A stretch of 38,398 bases of DNA from Elusimicrobiota bacterium (GTDB lineage: Bacteria > Elusimicrobiota > Elusimicrobia > JACQJP01), in the NCBI GenBank assembly GCA_016204975.1, contig JACQJP010000002.1:1-38398 (forward strand), given 5' to 3'. Position numbers and translations under genes: made by a program. The notes under the pieces were generated by a model that was given only the letters and a program-made list of their open reading frames with translations, did no database searches and was not told the DNA's origin. Every line of letters begins with the position of its first letter. Position 1 is the stretch's first letter. Of this stretch, positions 1-8,963 are shown piece after piece.

Positions 1-203
1 GACGAGGGCAGCCAATTTGTACTCGTTTCAAAATGTGCCGAGAATTGGTCAACCATCATGAAGCCATTGGAGGGGCTGTTAGCCTATAGCATGTAGACGT
101 CTTTAGAGAGGCCGCGGCATTGGCGAATATATTGGGACGGACCATTGACTGCGGCTTTGCAAATTGATTCAATATGGTGTCGCTAGGGTTTAAATAAAAG
201 GGG

Positions 204-229
204 TCCGGAAATTTTGTTTTGTTTCCGGA
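204..229 (+). repeat. Perfect 8-bp inverted repeat TCCGGAAA / TTTCCGGA with a 10-nt T/G-rich loop
   Basis: TCCGGAAA at 204-211 is the reverse complement of TTTCCGGA at 222-229; first of three adjacent hairpins. Confidence 0.6.
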
Positions 230-246
230 GGACTTGGATGGTCGGG

Positions 247-286
247 CCGCCATCCTGCCTGTCAGGATAGGCGGTCTTTTATTTTT
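247..286 (+). terminator. Rho-independent terminator-like hairpin
   Basis: CCGCCATCCTG (247-257), loop CCTGT, CAGGAT, bulged A, GGCGG (263-274), followed by TCTTTTATTTTT. Confidence 0.6.
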
Positions 287-291
287 GCTAG

Positions 292-328
292 ATCGCCTCC
301 CCACGCCGCGGGATGGCGATTTTTGTTT
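292..328 (+). terminator. Second terminator-like hairpin in tandem
   Basis: ATCGCCTCCC (292-301), loop CACGCCGC, GGGA-T-GGCGAT (310-320), followed by TTTTGTTT. Confidence 0.55.
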
Positions 329-427
329 ATCCTTGAAGATAAACATGATGACGACTGTCAGCGCAGTTGTTGGGAGTCGTAAAAAGCGATGGGTGAAAAA
401 TAAGTCAAACGTGATCGGAGGAAAATC

Positions 428-559
428 ATGAGCGAACAAGAGAAAGTCGAGTATAAGTGCGCAGACTGCGGTAAGGTGTCCGATAGCGCCGGCGAGTGCT
501 GCGGGCAGCCTATGGTTCAAGTTGATGCGCCCAAGCAAGAAGGCGGCGAGAGTCAGTAG
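428..559 (+). CDS. Small zinc-ribbon / desulforedoxin-like protein, 43 aa, absent from the supplied ORF track
   Basis: ATG preceded by GGAGGAAAATC; translates to MSEQEKVEYKCADCGKVSDSAGECCGQPMVQVDAPKQEGGESQ*; CxxC and CCGQPM motifs; stops 5 nt before hflK. Confidence 0.75.
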   Translation: MSEQEKVEYKCADCGKVSDSAGECCGQPMVQVDAPKQEGGESQ

Positions 560-564
560 GCAAA

Positions 565-1596
565 ATGCCCGAACCCTGGGAAGACCCTCGAGAGGAAGCC
601 CGCGACCTGTTGCGCGCGCTTTCGGAGAAGTTCCGCGACAGTTCCCGCCTCCAGCGCCCCTTTCTTTGGGCTATCGCCGCCGCAGTTGGGGCGCTGGTTC
701 TCTTTAGCTCGGTCTATACGATAGAGCCGAGCGAGGAAGCCGTCATCCTGCGCTTCGGCCGTTACGTTTCCACCGAACCCCCGGGCCTGCATTTCAAGTT
801 GCCTTTCGTGGACAGGGCCATCAAGGTCAAGACCAAGGTCATCCTCCAGGAGGAGTTCGGCTTCCGCTCGGCGAGCAGGGCGGAACGGAATGTGGATGAT
901 TACACGAACAAGGTCCTCCGGGAGGAGTCTCTGACTTTGACCGGGGATCTCAACGCGGGCGACGTGGAATGGATCGTGCAGTACCAGATATCCGATCCCA
1001 AAAAATTTCTATTCAACACCCGCGAGGTCTTAAAGAACCTGCGCGACGTGTCCCAGTCCGTAATGCGCCGGGTGGTCGGCGACCGCACGGTCAACGAGGT
1101 CCTCACTACCGGACGTGTGGAGATCGCCGACGAGGCCCACCGCCTGACCCAAGAAGTGCTGAATCGCTACGATATCGGCTTGCGCATCGTCACGGTCAAG
1201 CTGCAAAATGTAAACCCCCCGGAACCGGTTAAGCCCGCCTTTAACGAGGTCAACGCCGCCAAGCAGGAGCAGGAGCAGGCCATCAACCAAGCGGAGCGGG
1301 AATACAACAAGGTCATCCCTGAGGCCCGGGGTAAGGCGGAGCAGACAATCCGCGACGCCCAAGGCTACGCCACGGCCGCGGTGAACCACGCCGAGGGCGA
1401 CGCAGCCCGCTTCCGCTCCATGCTCGCAGCCTACCGCACCGCCCCTGCGGTCACGCGCACACGGCTTTATCTGGAGGCGATGGAGGAACTCTATGGTCGC
1501 TTCAAGGCTCTGACCATCGTGGACAAGGGAATCCAGGGCCTTCTGCCTGTGTTCCCCCAGAAAAACCAACAGCCGGCGGCCGGAGAGACGCCATGA
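565..1596 (+). CDS. hflK: FtsH protease modulator HflK (SPFH/band-7)
   Basis: N-terminal TM segment, YTIEPSEEAVILRFGRYV...PGLHFKLPF, long SPFH coiled coil; adjacent to hflC. Confidence 0.9.
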   Translation: MPEPWEDPREEARDLLRALSEKFRDSSRLQRPFLWAIAAAVGALVLFSSVYTIEPSEEAVILRFGRYVSTEPPGLHFKLPFVDRAIKVKTKVILQEEFGFRSASRAERNVDDYTNKVLREESLTLTGDLNAGDVEWIVQYQISDPKKFLFNTREVLKNLRDVSQSVMRRVVGDRTVNEVLTTGRVEIADEAHRLTQEVLNRYDIGLRIVTVKLQNVNPPEPVKPAFNEVNAAKQEQEQAINQAEREYNKVIPEARGKAEQTIRDAQGYATAAVNHAEGDAARFRSMLAAYRTAPAVTRTRLYLEAMEELYGRFKALTIVDKGIQGLLPVFPQKNQQPAAGETP

Positions 1597-2567
1597 GAAA
1601 CGGTGTCCTCGCCGCCCCGATCCTCCTCGGCATCTTGGCCCTCTTCTTCGTCGTCAACGCCTCCGTCTATACGCTCCCGGAGTGGCAACAGGCCGTCATC
1701 ACCCAATTCGGCCGTCCGGTCGGATCCGCGGTCACCAAGGCCGGTATGCACTTCAAGCTGCCTCTCATCCAGAAGGTCCATCGCCTGGATAAGCGCATCC
1801 TCAACTGGGACGGCGACCCCAACCAGATCCCCACCAAGGACAAAAAATACATCTGGGTGGATACGACCGCCCGCTGGCGAATCGTGGACCCTTTGCTTTT
1901 TATCCAGACCGTGCAGACCGAAGCCGGCGCAGAAAGGCGGCTCAACGGCATTCTGGACTCCGCCACGCGCGACACGATCTCCAACCACAACCTGGTCGAG
2001 GCGGTGCGCAATTCCAATGCTCTTCTGGATAAGATAAAAACAAAGCTGGAAGTGCAGAAGAAGGGCGAAATTTTGCCCGGAGCCGAGGAAGAGGTGACCG
2101 GCGAGATCGAACCCGTTTCGGTCGGGCGGGAGGAACTGAGCAACATCATCATCCAGAAGGCCAAGAGGGGCCTCAAGGAGTTCGGCGTCGATCTCATCGA
2201 TGTGCAACTGAGGCGCATCGCCTACGAGGCCAGCGTGGAGGCCAAGGTCTACGAGCGCATGATTTCCGAAAGGCAGCGTATCGCGCAGAAAATTCGCTCC
2301 GTGGGTCTGGGTGAGCAGGCCAAAATCCAGGGTAAGATCAACAAGGACCTCCAGGGCATCGAGTCCGAGGCCTACCGAAAGGCCCAGGCGATAAAAGGAG
2401 AGGCGGAAGGCCGGGCCATCCGCATTTACGCCCAGGCCATGAACACGGATCCGGAATTCTACGAATTCATCAGGACTCTGGAAGCCTATAAGAAGGGCAT
2501 CCCCCAGGACAGCACTTTAATCTTGTCCACGGATAGTAAATTCCTGGAACTGCTTCGGAAGAAGTGA
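1593..2567 (+). CDS. hflC: FtsH protease modulator HflC (SPFH/band-7)
   Basis: ATGA overlap with hflK; YTLPEWQQAVITQFGRPVG...GMHFKLPLIQKVHRLDKR; DLIDVQLRRIAYEASVEAKVYERMISERQRIAQKIRSVGLGEQAKIQGK. Confidence 0.92.
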   Translation: MRNGVLAAPILLGILALFFVVNASVYTLPEWQQAVITQFGRPVGSAVTKAGMHFKLPLIQKVHRLDKRILNWDGDPNQIPTKDKKYIWVDTTARWRIVDPLLFIQTVQTEAGAERRLNGILDSATRDTISNHNLVEAVRNSNALLDKIKTKLEVQKKGEILPGAEEEVTGEIEPVSVGREELSNIIIQKAKRGLKEFGVDLIDVQLRRIAYEASVEAKVYERMISERQRIAQKIRSVGLGEQAKIQGKINKDLQGIESEAYRKAQAIKGEAEGRAIRIYAQAMNTDPEFYEFIRTLEAYKKGIPQDSTLILSTDSKFLELLRKK

Positions 2568-2589
2568 AGGCCCCCCGCCCTCCCTATCC

Positions 2590-3831
2590 ATGGACACCTC
2601 ATTAGTCATCATCTTCATTGGCGGCCTGGTGTTTTTGGCCCATTTACTGTCTGCCCTGTTCGAAAAGACTCAGGTGCCGGACGTACTGCCGCTTGTTTTT
2701 TTGGGACTTCTTGTCGGCCCCATCCTGCATCTGATCACTCCCGAGGATCTCGGGAAGGTGGGAGGCGTATTTGCTGTCATCACCCTGATCATTTTGCTGT
2801 TCCAATCGGGGCTGGATTTAGACCCTGCCGCACTGATTTGGTCGATGGCCAGCGGCACTATGTTGACGATTACCAGCTTTGCGGCCTCCGCGGTGGTCAT
2901 GACACTAATCGCGCCGGTGATTCTTGGGCTTACTTTTGCGGAGGGCCTGATGCTGGGAGCTATCCTAGGTGGAACCTCATCAGCGATCGTCATCCCCATG
3001 GTAGGCCGGCTTGGGTTCCAACCACGGTCGCGCACGGCGCTACTTCTGGAGTCCACATTGAGCGATGTGCTGTGTATCGTGGTCACCCTGGCCATCCTGC
3101 AAGCCCTCTCTGCTGAAAACCAATCGGTCAATCCGGGAAAGATGCTTGGCCGTATTCTGGCAGCGTTTCTTCTGGCTTCGGCTATTGGCGCGGCGGCCGC
3201 TGTCTTTTGGTCCACGATCTTGGAGAAAGTTCGGAATCTGGAGAACAGCCTTTTCACGACCCCCGCTTTCGTGTTCATTGTCTACGGCTTGTCGGAACTC
3301 TTAGGCTATAGTGGGGCCATTTCCTCCCTGGCCTTCGGAATCGTATTGGGCAACGCGTCCAGATTGAACCTTCCTTTGTTGCCAGCGCTTAAAGTCGTGA
3401 AACTTAACGAGACGGAAAGGGCGGTTTTTGCGGAAATCGTGTTTCTTTTGAAAACATTCTTCTTCCTTTATATCGGCCTATCCATCAAACTCAACAATGC
3501 CTTGCTGGTCTTTGTAGGATTAGCCGTCACTCTGCTCCTGCTGGTCCTTCGGGCTCCCGTGGTATATCTGAGCATGGGCCGATCCACTCCCCGGCTGGAT
3601 GCCTCTTTGGCAGCTGTGATGATCCCGAAGGGCCTTGCGGCCGCGGTTCTGGCCTCCCTGCCTCTCCGGGCGGGGTTTGCATCAGGCACCGTCATCCAGG
3701 ATGTCACCTATGCAGTCATACTGTTCAGCATTATCGCCACGGCGACGATGACCCTCCTCCTTCGGAAGGGATTTTTGGAAAAGCCCTATGTCTGGTTCTT
3801 CTCCAAAAATGTCGGGGAGGGGAACGCATGA
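2590..3831 (+). CDS. Cation:proton antiporter (CPA/KefB-NhaP type)
   Basis: Multi-TM; VLPLVFLGLLVGPILHLITPEDLGKVG and GGTSSAIVIPMVGRLG motifs. Confidence 0.85.
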   Translation: MDTSLVIIFIGGLVFLAHLLSALFEKTQVPDVLPLVFLGLLVGPILHLITPEDLGKVGGVFAVITLIILLFQSGLDLDPAALIWSMASGTMLTITSFAASAVVMTLIAPVILGLTFAEGLMLGAILGGTSSAIVIPMVGRLGFQPRSRTALLLESTLSDVLCIVVTLAILQALSAENQSVNPGKMLGRILAAFLLASAIGAAAAVFWSTILEKVRNLENSLFTTPAFVFIVYGLSELLGYSGAISSLAFGIVLGNASRLNLPLLPALKVVKLNETERAVFAEIVFLLKTFFFLYIGLSIKLNNALLVFVGLAVTLLLLVLRAPVVYLSMGRSTPRLDASLAAVMIPKGLAAAVLASLPLRAGFASGTVIQDVTYAVILFSIIATATMTLLLRKGFLEKPYVWFFSKNVGEGNA

Positions 3832-3896
3832 GCTTGGCAGATCATCCCCTCGCCAAAAGCGAGCCGGAAGGGGCAGGCTAAGGAGAGCGATTGGGC

Positions 3897-4964
3897 ATGC
3901 CGAAGCATTTTTATCCATGGATCGGGCCGGCCGCTATCCTAATTTCTGCGATTACCTGTGGCTATCTTGCCAAGTCCCTGTTCTTGAAGCGTCTAAAATT
4001 ATGGGTTGAGCGAACCGAAAGCAGCCTGGGCGATCTTCTTCTAGATGCGATGAGCCGACACCTGCTCCCATGGTTTATGTTGGGAGCCGCCTCCGCGGCC
4101 GCCCAGGTTTCCCCTCTGGCAGACAACCACCAAGCTCTAATTCACAAAATCGTAGTCGCCGGTTTCTTCATATCGGTCACATTGGCGGCCTCCAGGTTTG
4201 CTCGCGGATTGGTGCGCATCTATTCCGTGCGGTTCACGGCCTCCGCCGCGGCGACCACGCTCACCGAAAACCTGGCGCGGCTGGCTGTCTTGGGGATGGG
4301 AACCCTGCTTCTTCTTTCCAATCTTGGGGTTTCAATCGCCCCCATTCTGACGGCCCTGGGCGTAGGGTCATTGGCCGTGGCCTTGGCGCTCCAGGACACC
4401 TTATCCAACCTCTTTGCCGGAGTCCACATCGTGGCCAGCCGCTTGGTGGAGGTGGGCGACTACATCAAGCTCGACAGCGGACAGGAAGGCTACGTGGTGG
4501 ACGTGGGCTGGAGGGCGACCCGCATCCGGGAGCTTCCCAACAACATCGTCATCATTCCTAATTCCAAGTTATCGCAGGCAGTGGTCATCAACTACCACCA
4601 ACCCGACAAGGAACTGGCGGTCTTAGTCCAGGCGGGCGTTTCCTATGACAGCGATCTCGGTTTGGTGGAAAGAACGACCATCGAGGTGGCGCGTGAAGTG
4701 ATGCGAGACGTGGCAGGGGGGGTGCCTGATTTCGAGCCTTTCATCCGCTACCACACGTTCGGGGATTCATCAATCAATTTTACCGTTATTCTGAGAGCCA
4801 AAGAGTTTGTGGACCGTTATCTGCTCACCCATGAGTTCATCAAAAAGCTTCACGCACGATACAAGAACAAAGGCATCGAGATCCCGTTTCCGCAAAGGGT
4901 GGTTCATCTCAAGGGGCAGGCGCGCGCCGGAAACGCAACGCGCGCATCCGAGTCGTCACCATGA
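3897..4964 (+). CDS. MscS-family mechanosensitive ion channel
   Basis: ALGVGSLAVALALQDTLSNLFAGVHIVASRLVEVGDYIKLDSGQEGYVVDVGWRATRIRELPNNIVIIPNSKL; start either TTG 3891 or ATG 3897. Confidence 0.9.
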   Translation: MPKHFYPWIGPAAILISAITCGYLAKSLFLKRLKLWVERTESSLGDLLLDAMSRHLLPWFMLGAASAAAQVSPLADNHQALIHKIVVAGFFISVTLAASRFARGLVRIYSVRFTASAAATTLTENLARLAVLGMGTLLLLSNLGVSIAPILTALGVGSLAVALALQDTLSNLFAGVHIVASRLVEVGDYIKLDSGQEGYVVDVGWRATRIRELPNNIVIIPNSKLSQAVVINYHQPDKELAVLVQAGVSYDSDLGLVERTTIEVAREVMRDVAGGVPDFEPFIRYHTFGDSSINFTVILRAKEFVDRYLLTHEFIKKLHARYKNKGIEIPFPQRVVHLKGQARAGNATRASESSP

Positions 4965-5530
4965 CGGGAATATTAAATCGCCTCCTGCGCGGCTCGGTCT
5001 CCCGGATGGAACGGGAGCATTTGACGCCGCAGCTCATGCGCTTGCCTTCTTCATTGGCTGACCTGGATACGAAGCGTCGGCGCGAACTCGAAGAATTGGT
5101 GATCCTGGGCGTGCTCCTAAGCCGCGTGGCTCGTGCGGATGGGGCTTTGTCGCCGGAGGAGGAAAAATGCCTGAAAGAAGCGTTGTCCGCCAAGGGAGGA
5201 AAGCCCCAGGAAGCGGCTTGGGTGATTGCGGCTGCCCGCGAGGCCGCCGAGTGGTCAATGCCGTTCCAGTTTGAAGCCCAGCCTGAACCAGACCGGACAG
5301 AGCAAGAGGCCGACGGCAATGTTGCCCCAAACCCACAGTGCCGGCGAGGGGCAAAGCGCCGGTGGCGGGCTGCCGACCAGGACGGATCCCGCACCGACCA
5401 GCAGGCAGAACACGGAAGCGCCTGCTGCCAGCATGGCTCCGACCGAGACCATGAGCCGCCGGGCGCCCTCATGCTCGTGGTCGCCGCAGTCCACGGCTAC
5501 CGGATGCCAGAAGCCTTTGGGTCGAACTAG
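4961..5530 (+). CDS. TerB-like (tellurite-resistance TerB domain) ORF, probably truncated; C-terminal half is antisense to the SSS gene
   Basis: Residues ~30-97 (ELVILGVLLSRVARADGALSPEEEKCLKEAL...AAREAAEWSM) resemble the first half of TerB; after ~5257 the frame reads the complement of the convergent SSS gene and is low complexity. Confidence 0.5.
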   Translation: MTGILNRLLRGSVSRMEREHLTPQLMRLPSSLADLDTKRRRELEELVILGVLLSRVARADGALSPEEEKCLKEALSAKGGKPQEAAWVIAAAREAAEWSMPFQFEAQPEPDRTEQEADGNVAPNPQCRRGAKRRWRAADQDGSRTDQQAEHGSACCQHGSDRDHEPPGALMLVVAAVHGYRMPEAFGSN

Positions 5531-7156
5531 GTTGTAGAAACGTGCCAGATGGTCTTTGGGCTCCGGACCGAATAAAAATATCGCCGCTAAGGAAGCGGCG
5601 GCGGAGAGTCCGCCCATGATCAACAGGCGCAGGGCCTGGTCCGGCACCCAGAGCAGAAGCGGCACGGCCGTCAAGCCTGAAATGGTGATAGCCGCTATCT
5701 CGGACCAGGCGTTGACGCGCCACCAGAGCCAGCGCATGACCAGGATCGGCCCCATGCCCGCGCCCAACAGAAGGCTGGCCTGCCAGGCCTGGTTGATGGA
5801 GGAGAGCTTGGTCATGATGATCAGCGCGACGGCGATGAGCATGACGTTGGAACCGCGCGCCACCCAGACCAGGGCCCTGCCGCTCGGCTCGCGCTTGAGC
5901 CAAGCCCGGCAGAAGATGCGCTTGAACAGGTCGTTGGCCCAGTAGGAGGAGCCCCAGTTGATGTGCGTGTCCACGGTGGAGGCCAGCGCAGCCAGCATGC
6001 CGGTGATCATTAGTCCTTTTACGCCTACCGGCAGCAATTCGGCCATCCCCCTTACGTAGGCGCCTTCGCGGTCAGCCTGCAGCAACTCCCCGGTCAAGTC
6101 GGCGACGGGCGGAAAAAGCACCAGAAGCCCCAGGCCCAACGGCAGCCACAGCAGGCTGCGAAGCAGCACTTGCGTGCCGGTGAAGACGAGCGCCGCCATT
6201 TTGGCGTGCCTCTCATCCTTACAGGCCATCGAGCGCTGGGCCAGATAGCCGGTGCCGTCGGAATTGAGTTGGATGATCCACTGTAGGGCGAAGAGCGCCA
6301 GCAGCGGGAAGGTCGCGTTGTAGGCCCGGTCAGGGGTGAAGGCCAGAATCTGCGAGGGCTGGATGCCCCCGAGGGCCCCGGCCGAGAAGAGAACTTGGAG
6401 CTTCTCATGCATGCCGCCGAGCCCCCCCGCCTTCATATAGACGATGATGGAGAAAAGCAACGTGGCGATAAACATGATCCCTACCTGTATCACGTCCGTG
6501 TCCACCACGCTGCGCAAGCCGCCAGTGGCGGAATAGAAGGTGGTCACCAGCAGTATCGATAGCACTGAGATGAGGTTGTTGGCGGAAAGCACCCATACGT
6601 TCACCGTGTCGGGCGACGCGGTGGTCAGCTTTAGCCCGGCCGCCTGCGCCAAAGCGAGGAAGGGATGGAACATCCAGGCGGGCAGCCATTCGTTCCAGGG
6701 CAGGAAGGGCTCGGCGATACGCGAGGCGGCGAAGAACACCCAGGCCAGCACGACGCAGTTGAAGAATGTGCCGAAATAGAGGGCCTTGAAACCGCGCAGC
6801 AACAGCGCCTTGCCGCCGCTGTAGCGCATCTCGGTCAGTTCCGCGTCGGTGATGACCCCGGCGCGCCGCCAGTGCGAGGCCAGCACGAAGCCCACCATTA
6901 GGAAAGACAGGGCGTATATCCACATTTGCCATAGCGCGAAGATACCGGAGACGGCAATGATACCCGTGACCAGGAGCGGGGTGTCCGCGGCGAATTGCGT
7001 CGCCGCCATGCTGAGCCCGGCCTTCCAGCCGGGAAGCGAGCGCCCGGCGAGAAAATATTCCTGCAGGTCCTTGGAGGCCTTATCCTTATTGCGGAAGCCG
7101 GAGTAGATGGAATAGACGATGAAGGCCAGGATGATTGCGATGTCGAGGCTTGCCAT
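5255..7156 (-). CDS. Sodium:solute symporter (SSS family)
   Basis: Multi-TM; EYFLAGRSLPGWKAGLSMAATQFAADTPLLVTG; ATG at 7156 preceded by AGGAG on the minus strand (ORF extends to 7195). Confidence 0.88.
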   Translation of the reverse strand: MASLDIAIILAFIVYSIYSGFRNKDKASKDLQEYFLAGRSLPGWKAGLSMAATQFAADTPLLVTGIIAVSGIFALWQMWIYALSFLMVGFVLASHWRRAGVITDAELTEMRYSGGKALLLRGFKALYFGTFFNCVVLAWVFFAASRIAEPFLPWNEWLPAWMFHPFLALAQAAGLKLTTASPDTVNVWVLSANNLISVLSILLVTTFYSATGGLRSVVDTDVIQVGIMFIATLLFSIIVYMKAGGLGGMHEKLQVLFSAGALGGIQPSQILAFTPDRAYNATFPLLALFALQWIIQLNSDGTGYLAQRSMACKDERHAKMAALVFTGTQVLLRSLLWLPLGLGLLVLFPPVADLTGELLQADREGAYVRGMAELLPVGVKGLMITGMLAALASTVDTHINWGSSYWANDLFKRIFCRAWLKREPSGRALVWVARGSNVMLIAVALIIMTKLSSINQAWQASLLLGAGMGPILVMRWLWWRVNAWSEIAAITISGLTAVPLLLWVPDQALRLLIMGGLSAAASLAAIFLFGPEPKDHLARFYNLVRPKGFWHPVAVDCGDHEHEGARRLMVSVGAMLAAGASVFCLLVGAGSVLVGSPPPALCPSPALWVWGNIAVGLLLCPVWFRLGFKLERH

Positions 7157-7423
7157 GGCCGCTCCTGTCGAATGCTCGACTGAGATCATGCGCATGCCGT
7201 ATTGTACTAATCTACGGGCTTAGGTTAGTTGCAAGCGTAGGCTGGGTCGAGGCCCTCTTCCCGCGCCTTTCAAGAATTACACCGTATCCGGCAAAATGCC
7301 ATAATGTGAACGGCTTTTTAATTCTCGGCGTATTTTGAAACGAGTCGGACGCGGACAGCCAATTTTACTTCTGAGCTGTGCCACGTTTTGTGCAATGTGG
7401 CTTGAACCTGAGACAAAACGGCC

Positions 7424-8887
7424 ATGACCCAAGACAAGGATGCGGAGCGACTGAAAGCGCTGGGCTACACCTCGCACTTCGAACGCAGCATGAGCCTCTG
7501 GGAGAACTTTGCCCTGGGCTTCACCTACCTCTCGCCTGTGGTCGGCGTTTACTCGGTATTCGCCATGGCTCTGCGAGCGGGAGGCCCGCCGATGTTTTGG
7601 AACTACATCCTGGTGGGCCTGGGCCAGCTTCTCGTCTGCCTGGTGTTCGGGGAGATCGTCTCGCAATATCCCATCGCGGGGGGGCTCTATCCCTGGTCCC
7701 TGCGGTTGACGGGAAAACGCTGGGCATGGATGGCGGCCTGGGTCTACGGCTGGGCCCTCTTCACCACGATCGCGGCGGTGGCGGTAGGGGGCGCGCCGTT
7801 CATGAGCCAGCTGCTCGGCATGGACTTCCAAGTTTCCACCTCCACCTATATCGCGGTGGCGATGATCGGCCTGACCACGCTTTTGAACATCAGCGGCACC
7901 CGGCTTTTGAGCCGCGTTGCCATGTTCGGCTTCATCTGCGAGCTGATCGGAGCGGTCCTGGTCGGCGGCTACCTGTTGCTCTTCGCCCGCCACCAGCCCC
8001 TGGGCGTCTTGTTCGACACAGGCTCCTTCGGCCAAGGCATGAGCTACCTCCCCGCCCTCCTGGCCTCCTCCGTCGCGGCCATGTTCTGCTACTACGGCTT
8101 CGAGGCCTGCGGGGACGTGGCCGAGGAGACCCCCAATCCCGACGTCGCGATCCCGAAATCCATGCGCATGACGATCTACGTGGGCGGGGGCGCCGCGACT
8201 TTCATCTGCCTGGCCCTTCTGCTCGCCCTGCCCGATTTAGGAGGCGCGGTCTCCGGTACAGATGCCGATCCCGTCGGCACCACGCTCAAGGCCGCCCTGG
8301 GGGAGACGAGGTTCCGGATGGTGATCGCCGTGGTGATGGTCTCCTTCCTCTCGTGCCTCTTAAGCCTGCAGGCCGCGGCCAGCCGCCTCCTCTTCTCCTT
8401 CGCGCGGGACAGGATGATCTTCGGAAGCGCCACCTTGAAACGGATGTCTGTCAGGACCAGGGTGCCCGTCAACGCGCTCTTGGCCACGGGGCTCCTCCCC
8501 GCCCTGATCGCGGTCGTGGGCCTGTGGCTTCAGGATGCGGTGAACACCATCATCAGCTTCGCCGCGATAGGCATCTACATCGCCTTCCAAATGGTGGTAT
8601 TGGCCGCCCTCGCCGCCCGCATCCGAGGCTGGAAACCCTCCGGGGCCTTCCGCCTGGGACGCTGGGGCTGGCCGATCAATATCGCGGCTTTCGCTTACGG
8701 AACGGGGGCGGTGATCAACATGCTCTGGCCGCGCACACCGGATGCGCCCTGGTATGTGAACTATGCCATGCCCGTGACCACCGCGGCCACGATCGCCAGC
8801 GGATTCCTTTATCTGTACATGGGCAAGCCGCACCGCGGCGCGACCGCCCCCACTCCTGCCGGCGTCGAAACCGCGGCCCTTCCTTGA
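7424..8887 (+). CDS. Amino acid permease (APC superfamily)
   Basis: Multi-TM; FALGFTYLSPVVGVYSVFA, FGEIVSQYPIAGGLYPWSLRLTGKRWAW, YYGFEACGDVAEETPNPDVAIPKSM. Confidence 0.87.
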   Translation: MTQDKDAERLKALGYTSHFERSMSLWENFALGFTYLSPVVGVYSVFAMALRAGGPPMFWNYILVGLGQLLVCLVFGEIVSQYPIAGGLYPWSLRLTGKRWAWMAAWVYGWALFTTIAAVAVGGAPFMSQLLGMDFQVSTSTYIAVAMIGLTTLLNISGTRLLSRVAMFGFICELIGAVLVGGYLLLFARHQPLGVLFDTGSFGQGMSYLPALLASSVAAMFCYYGFEACGDVAEETPNPDVAIPKSMRMTIYVGGGAATFICLALLLALPDLGGAVSGTDADPVGTTLKAALGETRFRMVIAVVMVSFLSCLLSLQAAASRLLFSFARDRMIFGSATLKRMSVRTRVPVNALLATGLLPALIAVVGLWLQDAVNTIISFAAIGIYIAFQMVVLAALAARIRGWKPSGAFRLGRWGWPINIAAFAYGTGAVINMLWPRTPDAPWYVNYAMPVTTAATIASGFLYLYMGKPHRGATAPTPAGVETAALP

Positions 8888-8963
8888 AGGTCTTCCCGTT
8901 ATCTGTTATCTTACTCCCCATGTCTCGCCCGCGCTGCAAAGCCAATGGATCCGACCCGCCGCC

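Noticed and set aside
151-170. GGCTTTGCAAATTG as a third copy of the TTTTGCAAAT element end
   Set aside because: Only about 9 bases match the element end, well within chance for this length.
56-538. 160-aa minus-strand ORF over the 5' hairpin region
   Set aside because: No recognisable domain; covers hairpins and the better-supported plus-strand zinc-ribbon ORF.
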